Below, one piece after another: positions 46,966 through 55,916 of a DNA stretch of 64,000 nt. How positions within the stretch are numbered: the first letter of the stretch is position 1; the number at the start of each line of letters is the position of its first letter. Origin of the DNA: Gammaproteobacteria bacterium (lineage in GTDB: Bacteria > Pseudomonadota > Gammaproteobacteria > SZUA-229); NCBI GenBank assembly GCA_026195895.1, contig JAPHRO010000052.1, positions 62,001-126,000 on the forward strand. The letters run 5' to 3'. A program made the position numbers and the translations under genes. The notes under the pieces are model-generated. The model did no database searches. It saw only the letters and a list, made by a program, of their open reading frames with translations, and was not told where the DNA came from.

Positions 46966-48165
46966 TTATCTGACTTCATCCGGCTGCGAATCCAGAGCCA
47001 GGTAATCGATACTAATACGTTCTCCGGCAACTGGTCGAAACATATTGTCAGCAAAGCTAATATGATCTGGATGTTCACGATAGCTGTCAATAACTGCCGG
47101 ATGACAGAAACGTACCAGCCAGGTGTAGCGGAAACTGGCATCCTGTTTTACCGCTTCACCTGTAAACACTTTTCGCACACCGGGAATGGCAGAAAGGATA
47201 CGTTTGCCCTTGGATATCATAGATTTTGTGCCGTGATTATCCAGTCCGTCAATATTATAGATGATGAGGTGTTCTACCGGATTCCAGGCTTCACATTGAG
47301 CCAGTATTTCAGCCGCACGGCCCGCGCTACCCCATAAGTGTATACATCGTTCGGTTTCTTCTGCAATAACCCTTCGAGTGTTTTCGAGCAGTGTTGTATA
47401 ACCGCCGTTGTTTGCACTGTTGATATTATTCTTTATCTGTTTCGCCGCGGCATCCGAAAGAGCTGTGTAATAGTTAATTTTGGCGACGCCATTTGCGATT
47501 AGCTGGCGGAACTGGTCATCGCTTAGTCCGGTACCGCCGTGGATCACTAAAGGGATACCCAGCGCATCATTGATTTGCTTTAGACGTTGAAAATCCAGCC
47601 TGGGCTTACCTTTCATACGCCCGTGTACGGTGCCGATGGAAACGGCGAGAAAATCAACGCCTGTTTGTTCGACATATGCAGTGGATTCTTCCAGTGAGGT
47701 ATAAGCTACATCGCCTGGGTGGCGTTCAGCATCTTCGCCTTCAACACCGGGCACGTAACCGAGCTCGCCTTCAACTGGCACGCCGCAGGCATGGGCCATG
47801 TCGACCACGGATTTAGTAATGTGAGTGTTTTCAGTAAAACCCACTGCTGAAGCATCCACCATCACGCCGTTACAGCCGGTATTTATTGCCTGTACCGCTG
47901 AAGCCAGGCTAGCCCCATGATCCAGGTGGATAGCCACAGGTACGGTTGCTCGTCTGGCAGCCGTCTCCACCGCAGGCATTATTAACTCAAAATCAAAATA
48001 TTCAAAGTGAGACTCTGCCAGGCTCAGGATCACTGGGGCGTGGGAGCGTTCTGCTGCATCTATAATGCCCTGCAGGAAATCCAGGCTGACCAGATCGAAG
48101 GCACCCACTGCATAACCGTGGTCATAGGCGTGTTGAAGCATATCTTTCATATTAACTAATGGCAT
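46966..48165 (-). CDS. Class II fructose-bisphosphate aldolase fused to a Dabb domain
   Basis: The 399-residue protein joins two domains. Residues 1-285 are a class II aldolase: VAIHLDHGAS with a zinc histidine, EGELGYVPGVEGED, SIGTVHGRMKGKPRLDF, and VIHGGTGLSDDQFRQLI. Residues about 300-395 are a Dabb (stress-responsive A/B barrel) domain with IIYNIDGLD, FTGEAVKQDASFRYTWLVRFCHPAVIDSYREHPDHISFAD. The aldolase should cleave a ketose 1-phosphate, with fructose 1,6-bisphosphate or a related sugar as candidate substrate. Dabb domains often bind small hydrophobic or reactive molecules. The gene is divergent from nhaR. Confidence 0.85.
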   Translation of the reverse strand: MPLVNMKDMLQHAYDHGYAVGAFDLVSLDFLQGIIDAAERSHAPVILSLAESHFEYFDFELIMPAVETAARRATVPVAIHLDHGASLASAVQAINTGCNGVMVDASAVGFTENTHITKSVVDMAHACGVPVEGELGYVPGVEGEDAERHPGDVAYTSLEESTAYVEQTGVDFLAVSIGTVHGRMKGKPRLDFQRLKQINDALGIPLVIHGGTGLSDDQFRQLIANGVAKINYYTALSDAAAKQIKNNINSANNGGYTTLLENTRRVIAEETERCIHLWGSAGRAAEILAQCEAWNPVEHLIIYNIDGLDNHGTKSMISKGKRILSAIPGVRKVFTGEAVKQDASFRYTWLVRFCHPAVIDSYREHPDHISFADNMFRPVAGERISIDYLALDSQPDEVR

Positions 48166-48421
48166 GGTAACTACTCATATTTATGCTGTTAATCGGCTAT
48201 CACAACAGTGTCAGGTAGTGATTGATCCAGCCCACTACCTGCATATCTCCGAGTGTGACCTCTGCAAAATTCCTGGCCCGTCAAACCAGTCAAGGACAAT
48301 CGGAATCACGCTCAGTCAGCCGGCTTAAATTGTTCTTTCTGATGTTTCAGTTTTGCTGAAAATCAAAAATAGATTAAGCCTATTTAACATTAAGAAAAAG
48401 TCGATTATTATTATTGTATTG

Positions 48422-48436
48422 TTCGTATTTAACGAA
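48422..48436. promoter_or_regulatory. LysR-type palindrome upstream of nhaR
   Basis: TTCGT-ATTTA-ACGAA is a 5-5-5 palindrome of the T-N11-A form favoured by LysR-type regulators. It ends 14 nt before the nhaR ATG and lies in the region shared with the divergent aldolase gene. Autoregulation by NhaR is a reasonable inference. Confidence 0.55.
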
Positions 48437-48450
48437 ATAAGTGTACAGCC

Positions 48451-49401
48451 ATGATTAACTATAAACACCTTCACTATTTCTGGGTGGTAGCAAAAGAAGG
48501 GGGCATTGTCCGCGCTAGCGAGCGTTTACATCTGACTCCCCAGACCATCAGTGGCCAGCTCAGTCTACTGGAAGAAAATCTGGGCGAAGCACTGTTTAAT
48601 CGTGTGGGACGTAATCTGGAATTGACAGAAACTGGGCGATTGGCATTGAGCTATGCCGATGAAATTTTCTCCCTTGCGGGTGAGCTGGAAGAAGTTGTCC
48701 GCAATCTACCGGATGGCAGGCCGCTAGTATTCAAGGTTGGTGTGGCCGATGCGGTTCCCAAGTCCATCGCATATCGACTGCTAGCACCAGCGCTACAATT
48801 GCCGGAACCAGTGCATATAGTATGTCGTGAAAACAATATTGACTCTTTGTTAGGCGAACTGGCACTGCACCAGATTGATCTGGTGATTGCGGATGGTCCT
48901 ATACCCTCGACAATTAATGTGCGTGGCTACAATCACCAACTGGGTGAATGCGGCATCAGTTTTTTTGCTGAGCCTGAGCTGGCCAGCACATTAAGTAAGA
49001 ATTTTCCGCAGAGTCTTAACGGTGCGCCCCTGTTGATACCGAGTGATATCAATGTGGTGCAAAGTCGGCTACTGCAATGGTTCGACAAGCTTCGTATCCA
49101 CCCACGTATCGTTGGTGAATTTGATGACAGTGCATTGATGAAAGCTTTTGGCCAGGCAGGCACCGGCATCTTTATTGCACCTACGCCGATTGCCGCAGAG
49201 GTAGAAAAACAGTATGGGGTTGTCGTCATTGGACAGACAGAGGAGGTCCGCGAGCAATTCTATGCCATTTCTGTAGAACGCAAGATTTCTCACCCAGCCG
49301 TAGCTGCTATCACAGAAACAGCTCGAGAGTGGCTGTTTCGGCAGACTCCACTGCCATCCCAACAAAAAAGAAGCAGAAAAAAACATGCGTCAGGAAAATA
49401 A
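48451..49401 (+). CDS. nhaR: NhaR-like LysR-family regulator
   Basis: The 316-residue protein begins MINYKHLHYFWVVAKEGGIVRASERLHLTPQTISGQL, the LysR HTH as found in NhaR. The effector domain includes VGVADAVPKSIAYRLL and GECGISFFAEPELA, also NhaR-like. NhaR activates sodium/proton antiporter genes when sodium rises. A cation/proton antiporter gene lies about 225 bp downstream on the same strand, with a candidate microprotein between them. This supports the call. Confidence 0.88.
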   Translation: MINYKHLHYFWVVAKEGGIVRASERLHLTPQTISGQLSLLEENLGEALFNRVGRNLELTETGRLALSYADEIFSLAGELEEVVRNLPDGRPLVFKVGVADAVPKSIAYRLLAPALQLPEPVHIVCRENNIDSLLGELALHQIDLVIADGPIPSTINVRGYNHQLGECGISFFAEPELASTLSKNFPQSLNGAPLLIPSDINVVQSRLLQWFDKLRIHPRIVGEFDDSALMKAFGQAGTGIFIAPTPIAAEVEKQYGVVVIGQTEEVREQFYAISVERKISHPAVAAITETAREWLFRQTPLPSQQKRSRKKHASGK

Positions 49402-49472
49402 TCTGCCAACAAGCTCGATGGAAAAAGCTGTTTTTCACGCACCATGGGAGAAGTCATTCGACAAAATAATTT

Positions 49473-49598
49473 ATGCATCAACAAACCACCAGTGGTTTGC
49501 TGTTGATGGCTGCAGCTGTACTCACCTTGATACTGACAGGTGTGGCAGGATTCATTTGGCTCTACCTGGTGAGTAAACCACTCGCGATCAGGAGTTAG
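49473..49598 (+). CDS. Candidate 41-residue single-helix membrane microprotein
   Basis: An ATG at 49473, just after an in-frame TAA, opens a 41-residue frame: a polar MHQQTTSG start, one long hydrophobic segment (LLLMAAAVLTLILTGVAGFIWLYL) and a basic end (SKPLAIRS). This is the shape of a small transporter-associated membrane protein. It lies between nhaR and the antiporter gene, 28 nt before the latter. No good SD sequence is close to the ATG, so expression is uncertain. Confidence 0.45.
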   Translation: MHQQTTSGLLLMAAAVLTLILTGVAGFIWLYLVSKPLAIRS

Positions 49599-49626
49599 AC
49601 ATAAGGCGTCAGGCACGGGAGTAATC

Positions 49627-50871
49627 ATGGAAACCCACGAATTTTTTCTTACCCTGCTGATTATCCTGTTAACGGCACGGGTATTTGCCGAATTGATGAC
49701 GCGCATGCAAGCGCCATCAGTTATCGGTGAGCTGTTCGCGGGAGTCATTCTGGGGCCCAGTTTACTTGGCTGGATAGAGCCTTATGAAGCCATTAAGTTG
49801 ATGGCGGAAATAGGCATTATCCTGCTGCTGTTCGAAGTGGGTTTGGGAACGGATGTCAAACGCCTGGTACATACCGGCGTCAAATCACTCGTGGTTGCCA
49901 TGATCGGCTTTATATTTCCGCTTATATTGGGCTTCGCACTGGGTTACTGGGTGTTTGGTCTGTCCCTGCTGGTATCGCTGTTCATTGGCGGCACACTTAC
50001 CGCCACCAGCATCGGGATTACAGTGAGGGTATTGTCCGATCTCAAACGTCAGCAGGCGCCTGAGGGACAGATTGTCCTGGGAGCGGCCGTACTGGATGAT
50101 GTCATGGGCGTGGTGTTGCTGGCGCTACTCTATGAGTTTTCTATCGGTGGTGGGGTAAGTCTGCTCAATACCAGCAAGGTGCTGATTTTCGTGGGGGCAT
50201 TTTTTGTGCTTGCTCCCGTGGCGGCCAAGCTGATTTCTTTGGTAATTCGGCACTTCGATGCGACCAGTGAAATCCCAGGTCTGATCCCGACTAGCATCGT
50301 GTCTCTGGTACTGTTCTTTGCCTGGCTGGCCCATGTTTTAGGAGCGCCGGAATTACTGGGTGGTTTTGCTGCGGGTCTTGCGCTATCGAGACGTTTCTTT
50401 CTGCCTCTGGGCATTGCTTTGCATGCTGATGAGAAGTTCGCGCATCGCATTGAAGACCAGATGAAACCCATCGTGCATTTATTTACACCGATCTTTTTTG
50501 TTTTTGTTGGTCTGTCGCTTAATCTGCACGAGATTGACTGGAGTTCACCCTTTATCTGGGTTTTCTCGTTATCTTTGTTACTGGCCGCTGTAACTGGCAA
50601 GCTCATGGGTGCAATTTTTATCAAGGAATCATGGCCTGTACGATGGGTGATCGGGCTAGCGATGATACCTCGGGGTGAAGTTGGGCTTATTTTCGCTGAA
50701 CTAGGCAGGATCAGTGGTATATTCAATAATGAAATCTACGCGGGCATGGTCATTGTTATTGCACTCACTACATTGCTACCGCCTTTTATCATGAAGTGGC
50801 TTTATGGTCAGTATGCTAATCGCCTGCCAGTAACAGGCCATGCAAAAGATCAAGTGGATCAGATGAAATAG
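49627..50871 (+). CDS. CPA2-family cation/proton antiporter
   Basis: The 414-residue protein has about 12-13 membrane helices. APSVIGELFAGVILGPSLLGW and EIGIILLLFEVGLGTD are family openings. GAAVLDDVMGVVLLALL has the Asp-Asp pair used by electrogenic antiporters such as NapA and NhaA. IPRGEVGLIFAELG is also typical. There is no C-terminal TrkA-N domain, unlike KefB/C. It probably exchanges sodium (or potassium) for protons at the inner membrane, under NhaR control. Confidence 0.9.
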   Translation: METHEFFLTLLIILLTARVFAELMTRMQAPSVIGELFAGVILGPSLLGWIEPYEAIKLMAEIGIILLLFEVGLGTDVKRLVHTGVKSLVVAMIGFIFPLILGFALGYWVFGLSLLVSLFIGGTLTATSIGITVRVLSDLKRQQAPEGQIVLGAAVLDDVMGVVLLALLYEFSIGGGVSLLNTSKVLIFVGAFFVLAPVAAKLISLVIRHFDATSEIPGLIPTSIVSLVLFFAWLAHVLGAPELLGGFAAGLALSRRFFLPLGIALHADEKFAHRIEDQMKPIVHLFTPIFFVFVGLSLNLHEIDWSSPFIWVFSLSLLLAAVTGKLMGAIFIKESWPVRWVIGLAMIPRGEVGLIFAELGRISGIFNNEIYAGMVIVIALTTLLPPFIMKWLYGQYANRLPVTGHAKDQVDQMK

Positions 50872-50945
50872 TATTAATTAATAAACGAGAAGCCATTTGT
50901 AGAGAGTGCAACTAATCATGACGCCCGTGTTTAGTAATGTCTTTA

Positions 50946-50971
50946 GCGAAAAGGCAAAATCCTGTTTTCGC
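50946..50971. terminator. Hairpin between convergent antiporter and tetR genes
   Basis: GCGAAAA (50946-50952) pairs with TTTTCGC (50965-50971). GG/CC adds two more pairs around a two-base bulge. It lies between convergent genes (ends at 50871 and 51075). There is no separate T-run beyond the stem, so this is a tentative bidirectional terminator. Confidence 0.4.
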
Positions 50972-51074
50972 ACTTCGTGAAAATCTGGAGCCAGTGGCTA
51001 GTGCTGTAAATTCTTTTTTGATTATTGAAACTACTAATTATTTAGCCGGGAAATTAACACCAGGTTAGGTTGAT

Positions 51075-51713
51075 TTAACCTACAGAATGCAGGCCGATAT
51101 TATCTTCTGAATTATTTTCAGTTACAAGCATGCCTTGCCAGATGCAATCTAGAATCTCGTCAAGCAAATCTGGAAGCGGATCTTTTATAATTTTATCCAG
51201 GCGTAAATTAATCATACGAATTGGGCCGCCATAAATTGCGGAAAAGGCCACTAACACATCACCTTTTCTGATTTCGTTATTATCCATACCCTGTTGAATG
51301 ATCTCGCGGATTGCGACAAAAGGGCTGGAGTTACAAATCGGCGGTTCGTCAGGAAGAAACTCGTTATGTCTGGGCTGAAAAACATAAGAGATAATATTTT
51401 GATGGGTTTCTGTGTAATTAAATAACTGACGAATAATTTCGTTGCAGCGTTCTACAGCCGTGATTTTCTCCTCTTTTGCACAGTCGACAAGGTCCTGAAT
51501 TTCATTTAGCAGGTGGTCGTATAGTGCCCTGGCAATGCCTTCCTTACCCCCAAAGTGATTGTAAATAGAGCCGATGCTGACGTCAGCCTGCTTTTGCACC
51601 TCATGTACTGAAACATTGTGAAAACCATTATTAACGAATAGATCAAGTGCAGCCGTTAAAATACGGCAATCGACCGGTTCTGGTTGCGGTAGCACTTTTT
51701 TTAAATAAGGCAT
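51075..51713 (-). CDS. TetR/AcrR-family regulator of the formaldehyde genes
   Basis: The 212-residue protein has the TetR HTH near the start: ALDLFVNNGFHNVSVHEVQKQADVSIGSIYNHFGGKEGIARALYDHLL. The rest is an all-helical ligand domain. It diverges from the formaldehyde dehydrogenase gene. Two nearly identical 14-bp palindromes lie between them. Repression of both genes, relieved by formaldehyde or an adduct, is the simplest model. Formaldehyde operons in enterobacteria use the unrelated FrmR instead. Confidence 0.88.
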   Translation of the reverse strand: MPYLKKVLPQPEPVDCRILTAALDLFVNNGFHNVSVHEVQKQADVSIGSIYNHFGGKEGIARALYDHLLNEIQDLVDCAKEEKITAVERCNEIIRQLFNYTETHQNIISYVFQPRHNEFLPDEPPICNSSPFVAIREIIQQGMDNNEIRKGDVLVAFSAIYGGPIRMINLRLDKIIKDPLPDLLDEILDCIWQGMLVTENNSEDNIGLHSVG

Positions 51714-51781
51714 ATTTCAAATATCCTTGAACGTATCGGACAAAGTAGTTAGTTGCTCTTTAAAAGCTATACTAGCACAAA

Positions 51782-51795
51782 AATGAATGTTCATT
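51782..51795. promoter_or_regulatory. TetR operator copy 1
   Basis: AATGAATGTTCATT is a 6-2-6 palindrome, 68 bp upstream of the tetR start codon. Its reverse complement differs from operator copy 2 at one position of 14. It is well placed for autoregulation of tetR. Confidence 0.72.
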
Positions 51796-51871
51796 ATTTT
51801 TTTGTACGTACATTAAAATGTTGTTTTTTATAAGGTTTGCCAATAATACATGGAAAGACGATACATTCGCA

Positions 51872-51900
51872 TTGACTGAAATGAACATTCGTTCTATTAT
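51872..51900 (+). promoter_or_regulatory. Sigma-70 promoter of the dehydrogenase gene with TetR operator in the spacer
   Basis: TTGACT (51872-51877) and TATTAT (51895-51900) are separated by exactly 17 bp. The palindrome AATGAACATTCGTT (51880-51893) fills that spacer. A bound TetR dimer would block RNA polymerase directly. The start codon follows 41 bp after the -10 box. Confidence 0.78.
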
Positions 51901-51941
51901 GTCGAACAGAGCAATAATCGTTAACTTAGGAACAAACAACT

Positions 51942-53051
51942 ATGAAAACTAAAGCCGCTGTTGCATGGGAAGCAAAAAAACCACTGTCAATCGAGATGCT
52001 TGATATCGAAGGTCCAAAAGAAGGCGAGGTGTTATTGAAAGTGGTTGCATCGGGTGTTTGCCATACCGATGCTTTTACACTGTCTGGGGATGACCCCGAA
52101 GGTGTGTTCCCGGTGGTACTGGGACATGAAGGCGGTTGTGAAGTGGTTGAATGTGGCCCAGGTGTAAAAGACCTGAAACCGGGTGATCATGTTATTCCTT
52201 TATACATCCCCGAATGCGGTAGCTGCGAATACTGTCATTCTCCAAAAACAAATTTATGCCAGTCAATTGCAGCAACGGTATGGACCGGATTTATGCCTGA
52301 TGGCACACGCCGTTTCTCACAAAACGGTAAATCGATTTATCACTACATGGGCTGCTCAACTTTTTCTGAATATACGGTTGTACCTGAAATTGCACTGGCA
52401 AAAATCAATAAAGCCGCACCGCTGGACAAAGTCTGCCTGCTTGGCTGTGGTGTGACCACCGGTATTGGCGCAGTGTTGAATACGGCAAAAGTTGAGCCCG
52501 GTTCCACGGTTGCGGTCTTTGGTCTCGGTGGGATTGGTCTGTCCTGTATTCAGGGTGCCGTGATGGCAAAAGCCGGGCGTATTATTGCGGTTGATATTAA
52601 TCCTGATAAATGGGAAATAGCTAAAGCACTGGGCGCAACGGATTTTGTAAATCCAAAAGCATTAAATGTTAGTACCACCGAAGCCATTATTGAAATGACC
52701 AATGGGGGTGTGGATTATTCGTTTGAATGTATTGGTAATGTGCACGTGATGCGTGAGGCGCTTGAGTGTACCCACATGGGCTGGGGCGTTTCTACGGTGA
52801 TTGGTGTTGCCGGTGCCGGTCAGGAAATTTCAACACGTCCGTTTAATCTGGTAGTGGGACGTACCTGGAAAGGCAGCGCATTTGGCGGTGTTAAAGGCCG
52901 TACCGAACTACCGGGTTATGTCGATCGTTATATGAACGGCGAAATTGAGCTGGATAAAATGGTGACACATACCATGCCACTGGAGGACATTAACCGGGCA
53001 TTTGATTTAATGCACAGCGGCGAAAGTATTCGCTCAGTCATTATATTTTAG
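51942..53051 (+). CDS. frmA: S-(hydroxymethyl)glutathione dehydrogenase / class III alcohol dehydrogenase
   Basis: The 369-residue protein is a zinc alcohol dehydrogenase of class III. It has the catalytic-zinc segment [25 protein letters not shown], and the structural-zinc [32 protein letters not shown] is the NAD-binding loop, and [14 protein letters not shown] is typical of this class. It oxidises S-hydroxymethylglutathione to S-formylglutathione. The next gene, 35 nt downstream, encodes the hydrolase for that product. A promoter-embedded TetR operator lies upstream. Confidence 0.96.
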   Translation: MKTKAAVAWEAKKPLSIEMLDIEGPKEGEVLLKVVASGVCHTDAFTLSGDDPEGVFPVVLGHEGGCEVVECGPGVKDLKPGDHVIPLYIPECGSCEYCHSPKTNLCQSIAATVWTGFMPDGTRRFSQNGKSIYHYMGCSTFSEYTVVPEIALAKINKAAPLDKVCLLGCGVTTGIGAVLNTAKVEPGSTVAVFGLGGIGLSCIQGAVMAKAGRIIAVDINPDKWEIAKALGATDFVNPKALNVSTTEAIIEMTNGGVDYSFECIGNVHVMREALECTHMGWGVSTVIGVAGAGQEISTRPFNLVVGRTWKGSAFGGVKGRTELPGYVDRYMNGEIELDKMVTHTMPLEDINRAFDLMHSGESIRSVIIF

Positions 53052-53086
53052 GCCTGAGTTAAAGGCATGAACTACAGGATAATAAA

Positions 53087-53923
53087 ATGAAGCAAATTGA
53101 ATCAATAAAAGAATTTGGCGGTTGGTTAAACCGTTATCAGCATCCGTCTACCAGTTGTAACTGCAGCATGACTTTTTCTGTTTATCTGCCGCCACAGGCA
53201 GAGACAGAAAAAGTACCGGTAGTGTACTGGTTATCGGGCCTTACCTGCACGGATGACAATGTACGCACCAAGGCTGGCGCGCAACGATATGCCGCGGAAC
53301 TCGGGCTCGCACTGGTGATGCCGGATACCAGCCCACGGGGCGATGATGTAGCGGATGAAGAAGATCGTTATGACCTGGGTAAAGGGGCAGGTTTTTACGT
53401 TAATGCGATTCAGCAACCCTGGGCCAGGCACTACCAGATGTATGATTATGTCACGGCTGAGCTACCGGCATTGATTGAACAAAACTTCCCGGTTTTACCC
53501 GGTGTTAAATCGATTAGTGGCCATTCGATGGGCGGTCACGGCGCACTGATTTGTGCATTAAAAGAAGAGGGCGCTTATCGTTCGGTTTCCGCCTTTGCAC
53601 CGATATGCCATCCGGTGAAAAGCGGCTGGGGCGAGGGCTGTTTCAGTGCCTACCTCGGTGACAACCGTGAGTTGTGGAAGGCTTATGATGCGACTGAACT
53701 GATTAAATCCGGCTGTAAACCAATGCCGGTGCTGATCGATCATGGGCTTGCGGATGAGTTTCTTGAGGAGCAGTTATTTCCCCAGGATCTGGAAGCCGCC
53801 TACAGGGAACGTGGAGCGCCGATAACGCTTCGTATGCACGAGGGTTACGACCATAGTTACCACTTTATCGCAACATTTATTGGTGAGCATCTGGCTTATC
53901 ATGCGAAGGCGCTACGCGGATAA
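53087..53923 (+). CDS. fghA: S-formylglutathione hydrolase
   Basis: The 278-residue esterase-D-like protein has VVYWLSGLTCTDDN (oxyanion region), SGHSMGGHGALICALK with the nucleophilic serine, LIDHGLADEFLEEQ with the aspartate and GYDHSYHFIATFIGEHL with the histidine. It hydrolyses S-formylglutathione to formate and glutathione. It forms an operon with the dehydrogenase gene and completes glutathione-dependent formaldehyde detoxification. Confidence 0.96.
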   Translation: MKQIESIKEFGGWLNRYQHPSTSCNCSMTFSVYLPPQAETEKVPVVYWLSGLTCTDDNVRTKAGAQRYAAELGLALVMPDTSPRGDDVADEEDRYDLGKGAGFYVNAIQQPWARHYQMYDYVTAELPALIEQNFPVLPGVKSISGHSMGGHGALICALKEEGAYRSVSAFAPICHPVKSGWGEGCFSAYLGDNRELWKAYDATELIKSGCKPMPVLIDHGLADEFLEEQLFPQDLEAAYRERGAPITLRMHEGYDHSYHFIATFIGEHLAYHAKALRG

Positions 53924-54001
53924 AAAACGGACTGATTTTGTAAGTGTAAAGAAAACCTGGTTTGCACATTGGATGGTGTCTTTTCGATAGAGGAGTCTGG
54001 T

Positions 54002-54268
54002 ATGGCTGGTGGCTGGTCCCGTGACGGGGCGGTGCAGGATCAAATTGATGCAAGCGTGGAAGAGGCGGTTAGCCGGGTAAGAAGCCGGCTGCCTGCAGGT
54101 GAGAGTCTAACTCAGTGCGAGCTGTGCGAAGCGGAAATTCCCGAGGCGCGGCGCAAAGCGGTGCCCGGTGTACGCCTGTGTGTTAACTGCCAGGCTGAGG
54201 CCGATGAACAGCATGCGGCCTCGGCCAGTTTCAATCGGCGGGCGAATAAGGACAGCCAGTTGAGATAG
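54002..54268 (+). CDS. DksA/TraR-type C4 zinc-finger protein
   Basis: From ATG 54002 (GAGGAG just upstream) the product is 88 residues. An acidic N-terminal helix (AVQDQIDASVEEAVSRVRSRL) is followed by CELC and CVNC, the four-cysteine finger of short TraR/YbiI-like proteins. It lacks the long coiled coil of DksA, so it is more likely a TraR-like or YbiI-like accessory factor for RNA polymerase. A start at 53969 would add 11 residues. Confidence 0.82.
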   Translation: MAGGWSRDGAVQDQIDASVEEAVSRVRSRLPAGESLTQCELCEAEIPEARRKAVPGVRLCVNCQAEADEQHAASASFNRRANKDSQLR

Positions 54269-54426
54269 CCTCGAAGACTTGCCTGTTAGTCGTTGCGTGT
54301 AATCGGTACACTGTAGTGCGTCATCGGTCGCAGATAATCCCCCGCCGCGAGTTCCTGATCTATACCTGTTGTTGATCGCTTTTACGACCTGTTGGCTGGG
54401 AAAATAAGAAGTAAGAGGTAGCAATA

Positions 54427-55779
54427 ATGACCTACGTGCATGAAACAATCGTCGCATTACAGCGCAGCAGCCCGGCTCAGGCCGAGTTCTACCAGGCTGT
54501 AGAGGAAGTGCTGGAATCTCTGCGTGCGGTACTGGAGACCGAGGAGAAATATCGCCGCCACGCCATCATTGAGCGCATTGTCGAGCCCGAGCGCCAGATC
54601 ATGTTCCGCGTGCCGTGGATGGACGATCACGGCAATATCCATGTCAACAAGGGCTATCGAATCGAATTCAATTCCGCGCTGGGGCCTTATAAGGGGGGCT
54701 TGCGCTTTCACCCTGGACTCAATGCCGGCATCGTCAAGTTCCTCGGCTTCGAGCAGATATTCAAAAACGCGCTCACTGGCCTGCCCATCGGCGGGGGCAA
54801 GGGCGGCGCGAATTTCGACCCCAAGGGACGTTCTGATGGCGAGATCATGCGCTTCTGCCAGTCGTTCATGAACGAGATGTATCGGCATCTCGGACCCCAC
54901 ATCGATGTGCCGGCAGGGGACATCGGCGTGGGCGCGCGCGAGATCGGTTATCTGTTCGGTCAGTACAAACGCCTCACGGGCCGCTACGAAGGAGTACTCA
55001 CGGGCAAGAGCCTGTTGTGGGGCGGCTCCCTGGTCCGTAAAGAAGCGACCGGCTACGGTTGTGTCTACTTCGCACAGGAGATGCTCGCGGACAAAGGCCT
55101 TGAGCTCGCGGGGCGCGATTGCCTGGTTTCCGGTGGCGGCAACGTGGCCATCTACGTGATCGAGAAGCTCTATCAATGCGGTGCCCGGCCGATTACCTGT
55201 TCCGATTCCACCGGCACGATCCACGATCCGGACGGCATCAGACTTGAAACGCTCAAGTCCCTCAAGGAGGTGGAAAAGATCGGCCTTGCGGATTATGTGC
55301 AGCGGCATACAGGCGCGCGTTTTATTCCGTTCGAGGACTATCCCGAAGACGGCCATGCGGTATGGCGCATCCCCGGCGAACTGGCATTTCCGTGTGCAAC
55401 GCAGAATGAACTGACCCGGGCGGACGCCGAGGCACTGGTGAACAATGGTTGTATTGCGGTCAGCGAAGGTGCGAACATGCCGAGTACGCCGGATGCCGTC
55501 GATCTGTTACTCGAGGCAAAAATACTTTACGGGCCGGGCAAGGCGGCCAACGCCGGGGGCGTGGCCACCAGCCAGTTCGAGATGGCGCAAAATGCGAGCA
55601 TGCAGTGCTGGACCTTCGAGCAGGTCGATACCCTGCTCAAGGCCATCATGGCGGATGTTTACGCGCGCGCGCGTGATGCCGCACTCAAATACGACGCGCC
55701 CGATAATCTCGTACTTGGCGCCAACGTTGCCGGGTTCATTCGTGTTGCCGATGCGATGATTGAGCAAGGACTGGTGTAG
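54427..55779 (+). CDS. gdhA: NADP-type glutamate dehydrogenase
   Basis: The 450-residue protein has the hexameric GDH layout: KGGLRFHPGLNAGIVKFLGFEQIFKNAL, LPIGGGKGGANFDPKG with the catalytic lysine region, GPHIDVPAGDIGVGAREIG, and the nucleotide domain CLVSGGGNVAIYVIEKL. This size and the WGGSLVRKEATGYG segment fit the bacterial biosynthetic NADP group. It makes glutamate from 2-oxoglutarate and ammonium. AGAGG precedes the ATG. The gene is clearly more GC-rich than the left half of the window. Confidence 0.95.
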   Translation: MTYVHETIVALQRSSPAQAEFYQAVEEVLESLRAVLETEEKYRRHAIIERIVEPERQIMFRVPWMDDHGNIHVNKGYRIEFNSALGPYKGGLRFHPGLNAGIVKFLGFEQIFKNALTGLPIGGGKGGANFDPKGRSDGEIMRFCQSFMNEMYRHLGPHIDVPAGDIGVGAREIGYLFGQYKRLTGRYEGVLTGKSLLWGGSLVRKEATGYGCVYFAQEMLADKGLELAGRDCLVSGGGNVAIYVIEKLYQCGARPITCSDSTGTIHDPDGIRLETLKSLKEVEKIGLADYVQRHTGARFIPFEDYPEDGHAVWRIPGELAFPCATQNELTRADAEALVNNGCIAVSEGANMPSTPDAVDLLLEAKILYGPGKAANAGGVATSQFEMAQNASMQCWTFEQVDTLLKAIMADVYARARDAALKYDAPDNLVLGANVAGFIRVADAMIEQGLV

Positions 55780-55916
55780 GCAGCCAGTATCTGGATAGGC
55801 GCGCCAGACAAGAGGGCAGCAGGGTCGACTACTTAAGAGAGATTCTGCTGGCAAGTGGATTTTCGTCGCGAACGAGGTTCCGCTGAAAAATACGACGCAA
55901 TCAAGAAGGTAGTGTA

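Noticed and set aside
49385-49576. A 63-codon plus-strand frame overlapping the nhaR end.
   Set aside because: It has no domain and overlaps both nhaR and the better-supported membrane microprotein frame.
54457-55356. A 299-codon open frame antisense to gdhA.
   Set aside because: The plus-strand frame is an unmistakable glutamate dehydrogenase. Long antisense frames are expected in GC-rich codon use.
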